DNA of 64,000 bases from Symsagittifera roscoffensis (lineage: Eukaryota > Xenacoelomorpha > Acoela > Convolutidae). Under the pieces are notes generated by a model. The model did no database searches, was not told where the DNA came from, and was given only the letters and a program-made list of their open reading frames with translations. The position numbers were made by a program, and so were the translations under genes. Where the stretch lies: assembly GCF_963678635.1 (NCBI RefSeq), contig NC_087062.1, positions 55,436,363 to 55,500,362 on the forward strand, given 5' to 3'. This document shows positions 63,924-64,000 of this stretch, in pieces; the first letter of the stretch is position 1; every line of letters starts with the position of its first letter.

Positions 63924-64000
63924 ATCACATCGGACATTAGAGATCGCAAGGTCACGACAGCAGGTCTCCAGACAGAAGGAACAAATTGATAGCACTTACA
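63924..64000 (+). CDS. possible internal exon, partial, coiled-coil-like
   Basis: After the acceptor at 63923, the sequence becomes GC-richer. One frame (first codon TCA at 63925) stays open to the window end and encodes a Gln/Arg/Glu-rich stretch (EIARSRQQVSRQKEQID), typical of a coiled coil; another frame meets a TGA near 63989. The gene cannot be named from 25 residues. Confidence 0.35.

Overview
The window is a stretch of animal (metazoan) nuclear genome, AT-rich, with spliced genes, GT-AG introns ending in pyrimidine-rich TTTCAG acceptors, and many decayed mobile elements. I cannot name the species. Four host genes are clear: a single-exon PIH1D1-like R2TP co-chaperone (27781-28668), an eight-exon USP2/USP21-type deubiquitinase (35588-43819, whose exon phases sum to exactly 420 codons), a single-exon lipase maturation factor (45147-46670) and the histone chaperone ASF1 in four exons (46971-49523). 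A possible further exon opens at 63924 and runs off the end. The last three genes lie head to tail on the + strand, each with a strong 3' splice acceptor 6-47 nt before its ATG, which hints at 5'UTR introns or spliced-leader trans-splicing.

Region 1-22150 is one large decayed retroelement locus. From 1 to 7357 it reads gag (coiled coil, CCHC knuckle), aspartic protease, reverse transcriptase, RNase H, an unusually long linker and integrase of a Ty3/Gypsy-like element. Downstream the same frame family continues into a domain that resembles a TARG1/OARD1-type macrodomain. After a ~340 bp spacer comes a second long reading frame with a coiled coil, a basic PPKRAR motif, an SGNH/GDSL-hydrolase-like domain and several unrecognised domains. 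The segment pol-tail/macrodomain/spacer/SGNH-ORF is present three times in tandem (7.6-11.64, 11.64-15.72 and 15.72-22.15 kb) with different junctions. The association of macrodomain and SGNH hydrolase with a Gypsy-type element is the best candidate for something undescribed.

23.7-34.4 kb holds two decayed CR1-like LINEs on the - strand (23690-26480, with two internal deletions, and ~31870-34330), the PIH1D1 gene, two degenerate upstream copies of part of USP exon 2 plus its intron, and a truncated LTR+gag of a Mag-type Gypsy element inserted in one of those copies. Introns and spacers from 28 to 52 kb carry tRNA-related SINE-like repeats, a near-perfect 86 bp palindrome, two large foldbacks and a three-copy interspersed repeat.

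52793-52992 is a 200-N assembly gap. 53534-60711 is a complete young Mag-type Ty3/Gypsy element on the - strand: 258 bp LTRs differing at one position, 5 bp target duplication AACCT, purine-rich PPT, and a primer-binding site that also encodes the first residues of gag. 60.7-63.9 kb is AT-rich with inverted repeats and no recognised gene.
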